In this document: piece by piece, positions 9,956-21,784 of the stretch
Position numbering within the stretch: the first letter of the stretch is position 1
Layout of the letters: the number at the start of each line of letters is the position of its first letter
Assembly: GCA_016748015.1 (NCBI GenBank)
Contig: JAAOMT010000168.1
Coordinates: forward strand, 43,991 to 107,990
DNA from: Geosiphon pyriformis
Lineage: Eukaryota > Glomeromycota > Glomeromycetes > Archaeosporales > Geosiphonaceae
DNA length: 64,000 nucleotides
Reading direction: 5' to 3'
The notes under the pieces: model-generated
Seen by the model: only the letters and a program-made list of their open reading frames with translations
What the model was told of the DNA's origin: nothing
The model's database searches: none
Position numbers and translations under genes: made by a program

Positions 9956-12329
9956 TAGATTAATATTAGATTAGATATAGAAATAATAATCAAAAAAATT
10001 CTAGTTAATTTTTTTAAATTAATATTAAAATTGGTATTGACTAATTTTGATAAGATAAAAACAATCAAAATATAACTTATTAATTTATAATAAAAAATAT
10101 TAATTGAATTTGAAAATATTAATATTACTAATTTAATTATTTTTAAATAGTTAATACTTATAAAAAACATTTTGTATATATTATTAAAATTAATATAAAT
10201 AAACAAACATGAAATTTAAAAAACTAATATTATATACTTTTATATATGTTTTTTATTAATATTATGGTTTATAATTTTTTAAATTTACTAATATTATATG
10301 GAAAAATTTTGTGTTATAATATGTAATTTGGTTATATATATTAAAGTTTGCTATATTATAATGTATTTTGATTTAATTATATTTAAAGATATTACTATTT
10401 ATTTAATTCTAGTTTATAAAGATGTGAACTTATTTTAAATTAGTTTAATATTGTTTTTGTATACTAATAATAAACAATTTAGTTATGTTTTAAAAAATTA
10501 TTTAATTAGTAAAAAATTGTTTAATTATAATAAAAAATCTCTTTTTAATTTAAACAAATAATATTTTATATATATATATATATGCAAAAAAACATGTTTC
10601 TGTTTCTTATCTAATTTTTTTTGATAACAAAACAGAAGTTTTAGTAATTATTGGTGCAAATTCTACTTTTTATCAAAAAATTTTTAATAATAAAAGATTT
10701 ATTTAACATTTTGGTTTATAATTTTATGGCTTTGGCTTTAAATTATTATTTAAATATTCTAAAAAAATTTTTAGATTTTTCTGCTAATTAAATATTCGTA
10801 TTTTGCATAAATTGATTTTTTTTTCTTTTTTATTTATTTGAAACTAAGAAAATATATCTACAAAAAATATTTTTGGTCTATTTCTATTAGTGAATAGTTT
10901 TAATTTAAATATAAAGTAAATAAAATATTACCAATTTACCAAGTTATGTCTATTGTAAACAAGTCTTAAAAGCTGTTTACAAATAATTTAAAAATATTAA
11001 CATTTAAAATTAGTAATCTTAAAACCAATATATTGGTTTTGAATAAGTCAGTAAAAACAATTTTAAATTTAATCTGTTTAAATAATAATATAGTATTCGC
11101 TTTTTGTCTCTAATATATAACTTAATTTAAAAAATAACTATATATAATATTAAAAACATAAATATTTTATTAAAAAAAATATTATTATTAAGTATTATTA
11201 AAAATTAAAATACGATTTTTTAATTATTACAAAAACTAAGTTTTATTTTAGCATTAAATCTTAAATTGCTATTAAATTTAAAAGGTTTATATTTGGTTTG
11301 AATTCTGAATTTTTAAATATTAAAATGGCAATAATAATAAATAATTGTTTAACTAAACATGTTTTAAAAATTTTTAAGATTTTTAATAAGCTTTTATTAA
11401 TTCTATTATTGTTTAAAATAGACAATTTATTATAGTTTTGGGTTTGTATATTGGTATTATATTAGATTTATAATGTAAATTTTATTGTAATTAATATATT
11501 AAACACAAATATTTTTATGGTTTTAAAAAAAAATTTTAATGAAAATAATTTTGATTACAATATTAGTTTTAAAAAATTTTTGGATCTGAATCTGTTTAAT
11601 TTGTTTAATAATTTTGGTTTACATAAACTATTAATATAATTTAATTTTAAAGATATTGAAAAATATATAAGCTTTATTTTGGTTAATAATAAATTTTAAA
11701 GCTTGATTCTTAATTAATAAATTTACAAATCAAATAAATTCTTTATTACAGATTATTTAACACTATTAGTAAACATTAGATTAAAAAATCTTTTGGATTT
11801 TTAAATTAATTTTGTGTATAAATAAATTAATAGAAATAAATAAAAATATAAAATCATTAATATTAATAAAAAAGCATAAAAAAGTTTAGCAGTTTGTTAT
11901 CAAATATTATTTTATATATAAAAATAATTTTAAAACTAGTAAAAATTTTTTAGATTTCAATAATATATAAATAATTTTTAACAAAATTTTGTGTAATACA
12001 ATAGTTATTATATTGTTAAAAAATAATTTTAATAAAAATTTGATTAAAAATATTATATTTTTTATATTTTATAAATTAAAATTACTTGTTTTTAAGATTT
12101 TAAAAACATTTAAGTTGAATAATTTGGAAAAATTTAAGATTTTAATAGATAAATAAATTAAGCATAATTCAAATATGATCACAAATTTTCAAAAATAATT
12201 AAATATTAAATATAGTATTTATAAGTCAAATAATTATTGATTTAGTTTAAAAAAATTTATAAATATAATAAGATATATAAATTCAAAATTATTAAAAATT
12301 TATGTATTAAAAATACTATTATTAAGTAT
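9956..12329 (+). mobile_element. old LINE (element E), part 1: ORF1 end and endonuclease
   Basis: The plus strand can be matched by eye to LINE C codon by codon despite near-total loss of C and G. 9990-10330 corresponds to the RRM-like and CCHC part of ORF1, and 11270-11835 to the APE endonuclease. The following RT leader runs up to 12329, where a Gypsy LTR begins. An earlier stretch, 9591-9742, also reads as ORF1 of this copy, so the element extended further left before element A and the short copy inserted. The reading resumes at about 17168 with the very next part of ORF2. No frame longer than a few tens of codons survives. Confidence 0.65.
11270..11835 (+). pseudogene. APE-type endonuclease remnant of LINE E
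   Basis: Residue runs such as FIFGLNSE (C has FTFGLDSG), FNENNFDYNISFKK (C has FNEDGLCKSASFKK) and FITDYLTLLVN (B has FNTDHKAVFVS) follow in the correct order and spacing. The changes are Asp to Asn, His to Tyr and Gly to Glu or Asn, all C-to-T/G-to-A. APE endonucleases nick the target DNA to start reverse transcription. Key Asp and His positions are altered here, so the protein is dead. Confidence 0.7.
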
Positions 12330-13080
12330 TGTTACTTATAGAAATTAAAAATTATAATAATAAGTAAAATAGCTAATCAGAAATAGACATATTAAAAAAA
12401 AATTTTAAGATTTTTTTTGAAAAATTGCAGAATTTCAGAATTCCAGGATTTCTTTTAAAAAATTTTATATAACATAAATTATATATATATAATGAGAGTT
12501 TTAGAAACAGAAAAAGTATTTAACAGAGATAAAACAGTAGTTAGTAATAATTACTTATCCTATACTTTTCTCTTTAAAAGATAGTTTTTTATAACTTAAA
12601 GCAGAATTATATTAATATTAATAAAATATCTAATTATCATTTAATTTATATTATTATTACTTGATTAAAAATATTAATCACTTTCATACTATTAATATTT
12701 TATATTAATAGAACCTAAGACTTAATTATATTGGACTAATAGTTCTTAATCATGGCTATTGACAGGATATTAATTTTTTATTTTCTTTTTTTCTTTTTTT
12801 TCTTTTTTTTTGTTTTGTTTTTTTGTTGTTTACTAATTAATTAAAGAAATTAAAAACTGAATATTTGATGTTAAAATAGCCTAATAAAAAACTTAAGAAC
12901 AAAAATAGAATTTAAAAATAGCTTACCAAAAGAGCATAATTGTCAGAATAAACTGGTTACTATGCTAAAAAAAAATTCATGAAAAAAACCATCAATTAAA
13001 TCTTTTTTTATTATATAAAGAATTCAACCAAAACCTTTAGATTCTAAAATCTTTAAAAATTACCAACATTTCTAGTTATT
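12330..13080 (+). repeat. 5' LTR of Gypsy element F
   Basis: It starts TGTTACTTATAG. It contains ATAAATTATATATATATAAT near 12475 (probable TATA region), ACTTATCCTATACTTTTC near 12551, ATGGCTATTGACAGG near 12752, a T-rich run near 12780-12830 and TTTACTAATTAATTAAAG. The end lies near 13080, just before AAGCACTAAGTTATAG, the start of the leader. The 3' LTR at 16410-17160 has the same landmarks in the same order. Confidence 0.75.
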
Positions 13081-13275
13081 AAGCACTAAGTTATAGATTT
13101 ATTATTTGTTTTAATATTTCAATTAATTATCTGTAATATTTAATGCTTTTTGTAAAGTATAATCTAACAAAAAACTAGCATCAACATTAACTATTCAGAA
13201 AAATAGCAAACTAAGAAATTATAAGAAAAAATTATTTAGAATTCACGAAATTTTTATTTCAATATTATTAAATTT

Positions 13276-15180
13276 ACTTTGAATTAACAAATAACTATTG
13301 GTCAACAGAATCAGCTTTTAATTTTTATGTTAATGAAAAAATTAAATTCTACTTAAAAAACCAAGAAAATCCAGAAGCTGTCCTTAGAAATTTCTACAAT
13401 GAACTATTACAAAACACTACACTTCTACCAAATTATCTGTTTACACCACTAATCAAATAAATAAACAGAAAAATTAAGAATTACACTTAACAAAAATTTT
13501 CTATTATCTTTACAGACAAAAAAAAATTACAAACTTTAGCAGAAACATCAAAGAAAATACAACTACCTACTTGAAAGAAACCAAAAGTTATTTTACTTAT
13601 TTATCTGTTATATTATCATATACATATTATCAAAATCTATATCACTATTAATTGGAAAAACATTATTATTTAGAATACTTTTCCAAAATAATTAAGAGAA
13701 AGCCAAATTATTAAAAATCTATGGCAATTTTTTTGAAAAATTTAAATTGTAACCAACAACACCATTAGAACTTTAATTACTGCTATTTTAACCAAATTTC
13801 GAATCTACTAATTATTGAAAAAATACTGAATCAGAAGAAAAAAAGACAATAATTAGAGAAATAATAATCAAAATCTGATTTTAATTAATCCAGAAATTAT
13901 AATTTTGATTGTTCAAATCCAGCCAAATCTAAACAATCCAAATTTTACTTCTATTCTTCAGCAAAACTTTATTTCTAATTATTATGATCAATTCACTAGT
14001 TGTACCAATTGTTCATAAAAACAACAATTTATATTAATAATATATGTACCCATTACCAAACTAAAAAAATTTACCAACAAAAAAAACAATGTCCAAATAT
14101 AACTAAACAATATAAAAAAAATCATTACAGATAACAGATGAGATAATACCAGAGTCTTTTAAACTATTTTTTATTTCTTCCAAAATACTGCCAATTTGTA
14201 GTATTAAAATTTTGTAAACAAATTTCAAGATTTTAATATGTTTAAAACTGCATTTCTATAATACTTTAGCAATAATAATAGTATTAATTATCTGTTAATT
14301 AGTTTTATTACAATTATATAAGATGATTCTAAAGTAGTCACTACTTATTTAGAATGCTTTCACAGGAATTTACACCAAATCCAAGCAATTAACATTGACT
14401 ACTTTATAGTATTACAGATTCTAAATCAATTTATTCATAGATTATGCAGTAATTTATTATAACAAGAACACTTAATATATCTAAATACTTTCCAAAATGC
14501 AGTAATACATGTCAGAGATTTTAAATTAGCTGAACTTGAAGCCAATCATGCTCAAACTATTAACTTAGTAATAAACAGATCATTTGAATTAGATTTTAAG
14601 CTAAAACAATTTAGTGATTTTATCAACCAGAAAATCGAGAAATACTTAGCTAATAATTAAGCAATCTATCAGTTTTTTCAATATTACAACAATCAAAAAA
14701 ACTCTAATTGCTTTCAAAATCCATCACATTTATTATTATTATTATTAAATCAACTATGACAATAAAAAATACATAATTATTACCATTATAATAAACAAAA
14801 CCATCTAAAAGCAGATTGTTACTCTAAATTTAATAACCAATAATTAGAAAATCAATATTAAAATCCTAATCACAAATTTCAAATTCAGAATTATGCCAAC
14901 AATTTGTTATTAGAATTATATTTATATTAGCTATATTATTTTTAAATAATACAACAACTAATATATTTATCTCTAGTATATCAAATTCTAGCACCAATAA
15001 TATATTAGCCACTGCCACAAATCATTTATTAAATCCAACCAATTTAAACACTACCACAAAATCTAACTCAAATAACAACCAAAAACCAAAGACTAAAAAT
15101 CACATATATAACAAAACTAAAGATTAACAATGATTATGCACTAACTAATCTTTAGTTTCTTAAACCAGTCATTAGAATCA
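13276..15180 (+). pseudogene. Gypsy gag remnant (element F)
   Basis: From about 13300 the text matches the gag of the element at 58.08 kb: FNFYVNEKIKFYL, then FYNELLQN, INRKIKNYT and later a Pro/Gln-rich part. A long middle region to 14930 still reads as helical capsid-like sequence in fragments (for example ELEANHAQTINLVINRS near 14529). Stops at former Gln codons are frequent. Gag forms the particle that packages element RNA. The family link comes from the neighbouring copy and from recalled Rhizophagus sequences. Confidence 0.65.
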
Positions 15181-15199
15181 TGTCAATAAAGTTTAAAAA

Positions 15200-15830
15200 A
15201 TAGGTACATCCAAAACCCGAATTTTTAGAACTATTTAAGCCTTTTGGTTATTTCAAAAAACAATTTATTTAACAACTTAAAAACTTACTACCAACTTACC
15301 AACAACATTCTACTAATAACTGTTATAGAAGACAAATTACTATTTATTATTTTCCTATTCAAATTAAAAATCCAATCAGAAATACTGTTATTTAGTAAAG
15401 CTATTTTTAACTCCAAACTAATTACTATTATCTATATTAATGTTAAAGTTAATAACTACTTTATCAGACTAATCTTTAATAGTAAGTCAACAGACAGTAT
15501 TATCATATAATAACTCATAAACCAATTAAATTACCAAGTTGATTATATTGCCAGTGCCAAAATTATTATAGTTGATAAAACAATCAAGATTTTTATTGGC
15601 AAAATTAACAACTTTTCTTTTAAAGTCAATAGTATTATTATGTCTATCAAAGTTTTAGTTATGGAAGTTACACAATATTAAGTTTTTATTGGTAATAACT
15701 GGCTGTTCAAAATTAATGTCATGCTTAATTGGAACACTCAGAAATTACAACTTGGTCAAAAAGATTAGCATATTTGGGCACTAGCTACTTACAGTCACTT
15801 TAAAACAAACACTACCACCTAATTATTATT
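15200..15830 (+). pseudogene. retropepsin-like protease remnant (element F)
   Basis: The 88-residue frame at 15244-15510 ends with VNNYFIRLIFNSKSTDSIII. In an active aspartic protease the centre would read D-S/T-G, but here it is NSK, so the catalytic Asp and the Gly are lost by G-to-A. Downstream, after two stops, runs such as IKVLVMEVTQY near 15646 and IGNNWLFKINVMLNWNTQ near 15691 correspond to the rest of the fold. The enzyme would cut the gag-pol precursor. A related copy at 59.9-60.7 kb keeps NSG. Confidence 0.65.
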
Positions 15831-15959
15831 AATTGAGTTTAAAAAAAGAAAAGCCTATTTAAGAAGTTTATTAAGTTTTATAGGCTGACAATGATTATAA
15901 TGAACTACCACTAATTTTATTCTAAAATGACAAAAAAAAAAGAAAAAAAAAGAACAAAT

Positions 15960-16409
15960 CACAAAGTACTACCTTCACAAAAAAAAAATAATGGTTAACA
16001 TATTTTATACTTATTATAATGATTGTGATTTTATTTATAATCTATTATCATACATAATCTATTCAAATCTTAAAGAGAAAAAACCAATTAGTGAATATGC
16101 CCCAGAATTAGAATTAAAAATCAATTACAATTTAGACTCTAACTATGATAACAACAATAGTTTCAATACTGTTTACAATAAAAACAACAACAATGATCAT
16201 TTAAACTTTGACAAAAACCCCAAACAATATATTGTGTTCCCAAATTTCTTACAAGAGCAAAAACTCAAATGATTTAGCAATAATAATAAGAGTATTATGT
16301 TAGAATACAAATACAGAGTTTAATCTTAGATATTTTAAAAAAACTACTATTAGATTGAAATTTCACTTATATATTAGTATAAATTTAGAAGATTTAAAAG
16401 ATTTCGACA
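15960..16409 (+). pseudogene. Asn-rich linker and truncated dUTPase start (element F)
   Basis: A 93-residue frame (15991-16272) begins after a Lys-rich run. It contains YYNDCDFIYN, the acidic stretch EYAPELELK and then an Asn/Asp-rich low-complexity segment, ending KQYIVFPNFLQEQKLK. After a TGA (where Trp is expected) SNNNKSIMLE marks the beginning of the dUTPase module. The module breaks off by about 16370 and the usual internal/LTR boundary text (TTTCGACAAAGCTTAATATT) follows. The same linker occurs at 46.25-46.55 and 61.56-61.75 kb. Confidence 0.6.
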
Positions 16410-17160
16410 AAGCTTAATATTAAAAAAAAAATTATAATAATAAATAAAATAACCAATCAAAAATAGATATAGTAAAAGAAAAAATTCCAGAATTTCTCTT
16501 AAAAAATTGCAGAATTTCAGAATTTCAGAATTTTTTTTAAGGAATTATAAGATTTCAAAAAATTTTGTATAATATAAATTATATATATATAGTAAAAATA
16601 TTAGAAGCAGAAGAAGTATTCAACAGAAATAAAACAATAGTTAACAATAACTACTTATCCTATACTTCTTTTTTCAAAAGATAGTTTTTTATAACTTAAA
16701 CAGAATTATATTAATATTAATAAAATATCTAATTACTATTCAATCTATATTATTATCACTTAATTAAAAATATTAATTACTTTTATACTATTAACATTCT
16801 ATGTTAATAAAATCTAATACTTAATCATATTTAACTAATAGCTTTTAATTATGGCTATTAATAGAATACTAATTTTTTATTTTTATTATTTATTTTTATT
16901 ATTTTTTTTTGTTTTATTTTTTTGTTGTTTACTAATTGATTAAAAAAATTAAGCACTAAATATTTAACATTAAGAATAGTTTGGTAAAAAACTTGAAAAC
17001 AAGAGTAGAAAATTAAAGATAGCTTATTAAAGAATACAAATGTTAAAATAAACTGATTATCATACTAAAAAAAAAAGTCATAAAAGAAATCATCAATTAA
17101 ATTTCTGTTTATTATACAAAAAACTTAATCAAAACTTTCAAACTCCAAAATTTTCAGAAA
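16410..17160 (+). repeat. 3' LTR of Gypsy element F
   Basis: It has the same order of landmarks as the 5' LTR, including CAGAATTTCAGAATTTCAG near 16510, TATATATATAG near 16578, ACTTATCCTATACTTC near 16651 and a T-rich run near 16870-16925. It ends near 17160, after which ORF2 of the old LINE resumes with VLKxLFKKVVLN in frame. Confidence 0.75.
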
Positions 17161-20110
17161 TTATAAATGTATTAAAATAGCTTTTTAAAAAAGTTGTTTT
17201 GAATTATTGGTTAACAATAATAAACTAATTTTAGAATTTATTAAAATTAAAAACAGAATAAATTTAATTATAAAAAGTTAAACCAAAAAATAGATTGTTA
17301 AAAATATAATTTTTTTAATGATAAAGCTATTTGCTTTTTTGGATTATATTAATAACTAAAATTATAAAATAAATTTATCTTAATAAGTTTTTATTGGTTG
17401 TAAAAAGTTTTTTTAAAAAAAAAGCTGCAGATTTTTTAAAAATTACCAATAAAATATGAAAACATTATAGCAAATTTGNNNNNNNNNNNNNNNNNNNNCT
17501 AATTTTAGAATTTATTAAAATTAAAAACAGAATAAATTTAATTATAAAAAGTTAAACCAAAAAATAGATTGTTAAAAATATAATTTTTTTCAATGATAAA
17601 GCTAGTTTGCTTTTTTGGATTATATTAATAACTAAAATTATAAAATAAATTTATCTTAATAAGTTTTTATTGGTTGTAAAAAGTTTTTTTAAAAAAAAAG
17701 CTGCAGATTTTTTAAAAATTACCAATAAAATATGAAAACATTATAGCAAATTTGGTTTGGTTTGGTTTTTAAATTTTTAATGCTTAGAAAAACACATAAG
17801 TTTTTATGATCTTAAAACTATATAAATAAAAAAACATTTTAATAAACACTAAATTAATTGTTTTAATTGAAACTACAAAAAATATTTTGTTAAAAATTTT
17901 ATTTGAATAGATTTTACAGCTTGTTAAAAATTTTCTATTTTTAAAAAAATAATAATTTTAGTGTTAAAAAGCATATTAATTTAGATTTTTGTATTTGTAA
18001 TTAGTTTTATTGTTAAAAATATATTAAAAAATAGAGTTAATTTTTTAGGATATATATAAAGCTTATAAATTTGTAAACTAATTACATTTAAAAAATAGTT
18101 TAAAAAAAATTAAAATATGTAACAGATTTATTAAATTTTTTGGGCATATTTACAATATTTATACAAATAAAATTATAATAAATTTTAGATTAATAATAAA
18201 TTATAATTAAAATTAAATTAAAATATTTTTGCTCTTTTTGGAAATTTTTTATAACTTTTTTTGGTGTAAAATAAAAATATAAAACACTTTATAAGTATTA
18301 AGTAGATTCTAAATTTGTTATAAAAACTAATAGGATTAAATTTAATATAAAATTAATGTTTTATTTAGCTATTAGTGTTTTATTAATAATACAACTTAAA
18401 TTGATAACTATTATATGACTATACAAAAAATTTTAAATATAATTAATAAATTTTTTAATGTTATAAACATTTCAATTAACATAAATAAAATAATAACTTT
18501 TTTAATTAATTTAAGAATTAAAAAAGTTTTTTTATATATAGATAAAATTTTTATTATAATTATGAAATTTGATAAAGCTTATTAATATTTAGATATTTTT
18601 TTATTAACAAAAAATCTTTTTATTTTTAGTTTAAAAAAAACTAATACAAACATAAAGTTTTTTTCTATAATATTTTATAAAGTTATTTTTAATAAATAGT
18701 TTTTTTATTTGGTTTTGGCTATATTACAACCTATTATTAATTACAAAATTCGGTTTAGTTTTGTCAATAAAAACATGTATAAAAATAAAATTATTTAATT
18801 AGAAAGATATTAAAATATAAATCTAATTTGTTTAAAAACTTTCTAAGTAAAACTGTTTACATCTTTTATTATATAACCTAAAACTATTTAATTAAGTTTA
18901 AACCAAAAATAAAATTGTTTTAATTATATGTTTTACTAATACTAAAAGCATTTTTAATCAATTTTTTAAACATAAATTATTGGATTTGTAAATATTTAAT
19001 TAAGTCTTTTAAAATTTTTCACAATTTTTAGTTAAATTTAAAATTAACTTTACGAACAATTTTTTCGACAATAAGATTTTTTTGGCTATTAATATGCTTA
19101 ATAGCTTTTACTTTAAACAAAATATTTTAGTATTATTTTTGTTAATAAATTATTAAACAGTTATAAACAGTGTTTTAATTAAAAATTTTTTGCTATTAAA
19201 ATACATAAATTTAAAAAACTTGATTTATTTGTATTTTGAATTTTATTATAAATAATAAATTGGTTAATACTACTATTTATTTTTTTGATGTTAATTTAAG
19301 TATAAGTATTAAAATCTATGATTTATTGTTTTTAACTTTAACTAAAATATAAAATATTGTTTTGGTATTTAAATGTGTTTTATTGTTATTTAATATCATA
19401 GTTTTTTCAAATAATTAAGAATTTTTAAATTTTTATAACTAAATTATTATTAAATATTTTTAATTTTTAAAATTGTTTTTAAATTAAATGTTATCATGTT
19501 AAAAACTTGGTTAATTTAAAAATATTTCTGTAAAATAAGTTAAAATTAAAGATTATTTTTGTATTTTATATAATAAATAAACTAATGTATTAATAGATTA
19601 AATTATGTTATTAAGACTTGTTTTTTCAATAAATATTAATAAAATATTCTTAATAGCAGTTAATTAGATAGTTTTTGGTAATACATATTATTTTATTAAA
19701 TTAGTAAATAATACAGTTAAGTACTTTTTATAAGAAACTGAATTAGGTTTAAAGATATTAATTTTTTTATTTATTGATAATATTAGTTAGTATTTTACTA
19801 TTTTAATTTAATATATTAATTTTTATATGACTGCTAAAACCATAAATAAATCTATTATTAATTTATAAATTTATATAATAAAAACTTTATACAAAAAATA
19901 ACCAATAGTTATTTAAAAATAATTATATAATAATAAATATTTAAGTATATTATATATATATTATAAGAAAATAGAGTTTTTAAATTATGTTTTTATTAAT
20001 AACTTGAATTTGTTTATTTATCAAAAATTGTTAAATAAATAATTTTTTTTTAGAAATTTTTAATTAGTATAAAATTAATAATATTATTAATATTTTAATT
20101 ATTAATTTTA
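17161..20110 (+). mobile_element. old LINE (element E), part 2: RT and RNase H
   Basis: Reading resumes where the Gypsy element cut it. KICNRFIKFFGHI near 18112 corresponds to a conserved RT stretch (KMCSKFIQFFGSI in B). 18420-18800 matches the RT thumb. LNLSISIKIYDLL near 19296 matches the RNase H of C (LDLSISIGVDGLV). Catalytic positions are gone. The part contains the false assembly gap with duplicated flanks. It stops at about 20110, where a much less mutated LINE end has inserted. Confidence 0.65.
17225..17754. other. assembly gap (17479-17498) with duplicated flanks
   Basis: The 254 bases left of the 20 N (17225-17478) recur right of it (17499-17754, 256 bases) with only two single-base insertions (a C after the T-run, a G in AGCTAG). 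Both copies end GCAAATTTG. A 20-N placeholder between overlapping ends shows that two contig ends with the same sequence were joined without merging. The true locus probably has one copy and no gap. Confidence 0.9.
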
Positions 20111-21085
20111 AGTTACTTTGATATTGGTTTGTATATTATTTTGTGTTTGTAATATTTTTCATTCTATTTGTTATGTATATTAGAAGATTGGTTTTGGTTC
20201 TAAGTTTTTGGCAAATAGTTTGCTTTTAAATGTTGATTGGCTCAGCTCCTCATTGGTTTGGCAACTTAATTTGCACATAACTACTGGTTTTATTAGCAGA
20301 CTTTCAGCTAATGTGCACACTTATTTCATAAAGACTTTATATTATTGGTTGTTTATTGCTATCTGAAAGCATGTTTATAACAAACTTTATCCTAGTGTTT
20401 TATGTTTATATTGTGATAGTGTAGAAGTGTCTGATTATGTATTTTCTTGTAAAATTGATGACTCTGCTTATTGTTAGATATTAGATGTCCATATAGCTTC
20501 CTAAAAAGTGCTTTCTGGTTTCTCTTCTTTTTTATTATGTGTATTACAGCTTTTGTTATTTTGTGTTTTTGATGTTTCTGTTTTTACAGCTCTTTATAAG
20601 GATTTTGTTTTTGATAGATGGCTTTAGAAGACTATTTCTGTTTTTCATAATTTTAAAATTGCTAGTTTAAGAATTATAAAATTTGTGTATTCTTTTTATC
20701 TTACTTTTAAGAATAATATTTAATTGGTTTATGCTAAATATTATGTCTATATAGAAAAGTATAGATTATTTCTACTTAATAGTTCAGCTTTTGTCTCAGT
20801 TTCTGGTTTGGCTTCAGAGTTTTTGGCTAGTGTAGTCAAGTTGTTTGGCATTGCTGAAGCATTTGGCATTAGTTTTGGTTTTCATAAGTCCTGTTTATTT
20901 TTTTCTGGCATTAGTAACTCTGTTTTAATTTATATAGATGCATAGTATTGTTCTGATTAGCTTAAATAGCTGGTTGCATGTAAAGAGTACATGTTTCACA
21001 TCTAGTTTAAATTATTTTTTTGATGTATAGTTCTAGACAGTGTTTGGATCTCACTTATTAAATAATAATAATAATAAAATTATTT
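20110..21085 (+). mobile_element. 5'-truncated younger LINE inserted in LINE E
   Basis: Base composition changes abruptly at about 20110: C and G reappear and codons become readable. The copy covers the last 270 or so residues of ORF2, the stop TAG at 20943, the shared 3' tail (TTTGGATCTCACTTATTAAA near 21044) and a TAATAATAATAA end. Old-LINE sequence continues after about 21090. Confidence 0.75.
20115..20945 (+). pseudogene. LINE ORF2 C-terminal part
   Basis: The frame corresponds to the region after RNase H in B and C: HTYFIKTLYYWL near 20310, PSVLCLYCDSVEVSDYVFSC near 20391 and, in the open frame 20724-20945, GIAEAFGISFGFHKSCLFFS. The cysteines of LYC..V.C are kept, as in many LINE ORF2 C-termini of this type, where a Cys/His zinc-binding region is suspected. 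At least five stops occur, mainly TAG/TAA at Gln or Trp sites. The segment has no RT, so it was never functional at this site. Confidence 0.7.
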
Positions 21086-21089
21086 TGTG

Positions 21090-21650
21090 TAAAAATTTTA
21101 TTTTTGATATTTAGTTAATAAAAACTAAAACAGCTTTTAATAATACCAAGAATATTACATTAAAATTAGTTAAATTAATATGTAATTTGGTTATTAATTA
21201 TGGAAATTATATGTGATTATTTAATTTAAGACTATAAATAAAAATAAAACATAAAAATTTGCTAAATAATAATAGTATAATATATATTAATATTGTAGAT
21301 TTGTTAGCTATAATGTCTTATAATATTATGTATTTGCTAAAAAACATGTTATTAGTTTTAAATTAAGAATTAGTTATGTGTTTTTTATTAATATTAAAAT
21401 TAATATATTTATTAATATAGTTTTATAATATTGTTTTAATCAACCAAATAATTAATTATATATAATAAATATATAATTTACTTTTAATTTAAAATTCTAA
21501 ATAGTTATATTATATTATATAAAAAATAATTTCTATTTATTAATAAAAATAATAATAATTTAAATATATAAAAAAAGTTTAAAATATATTAAAAAAACCA
21601 AATAACATATTATAATAATAATTATTTATTTATTAAATAACCAAAAATAA
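21090..21650 (+). mobile_element. old LINE (element E), part 3: C-terminal end
   Basis: The run INIVDLLAIM followed by YNIMYLLKN (near 21288) aligns with the C-terminal region of ORF2 in C (NVVKFVRDL, then ANVWLVHAK). The reverse complement of 28.50-28.93 kb matches this stretch over about 350 bases, so two old copies of one LINE family converge tail to tail with LINE B between them. Confidence 0.55.
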
Positions 21651-21784
21651 AAACTATCATTTTTTTTTTCTTTTAATGAGTGAGGTCCAAACATTACCTA
21701 ATACAATACATCATAAGAGATCTAAACTAGACATGAATTATGCATTTTTTATATGTGACCAGCTATTTAGGCCAATCAGAACTA

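Larger units (their letters stand above)
12330..17160 (+). mobile_element. Gypsy element F with gag-protease but no RT/integrase, nested in LINE E
   Basis: Two LTRs of about 750 bp in the same orientation flank gag, protease, an Asn-rich segment and the first bases of a dUTPase. RT, RNase H and integrase are absent: the dUTPase start runs almost directly into the 3' LTR, so more than 3 kb of pol has been deleted. The insertion splits ORF2 of LINE E, whose reading continues on both sides. LTR pairs still align well (offset about 4080) but differ by many transitions, so the insertion is old. Confidence 0.75.

Noticed and set aside
9925-10206. Minus-strand 93-residue hydrophobic frame, possible membrane protein
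   Set aside because: The plus strand reads as decayed LINE ORF1 (matching C around its first RRM-like unit). The Ile/Phe/Leu-rich minus frame is a by-product of A/T sequence.
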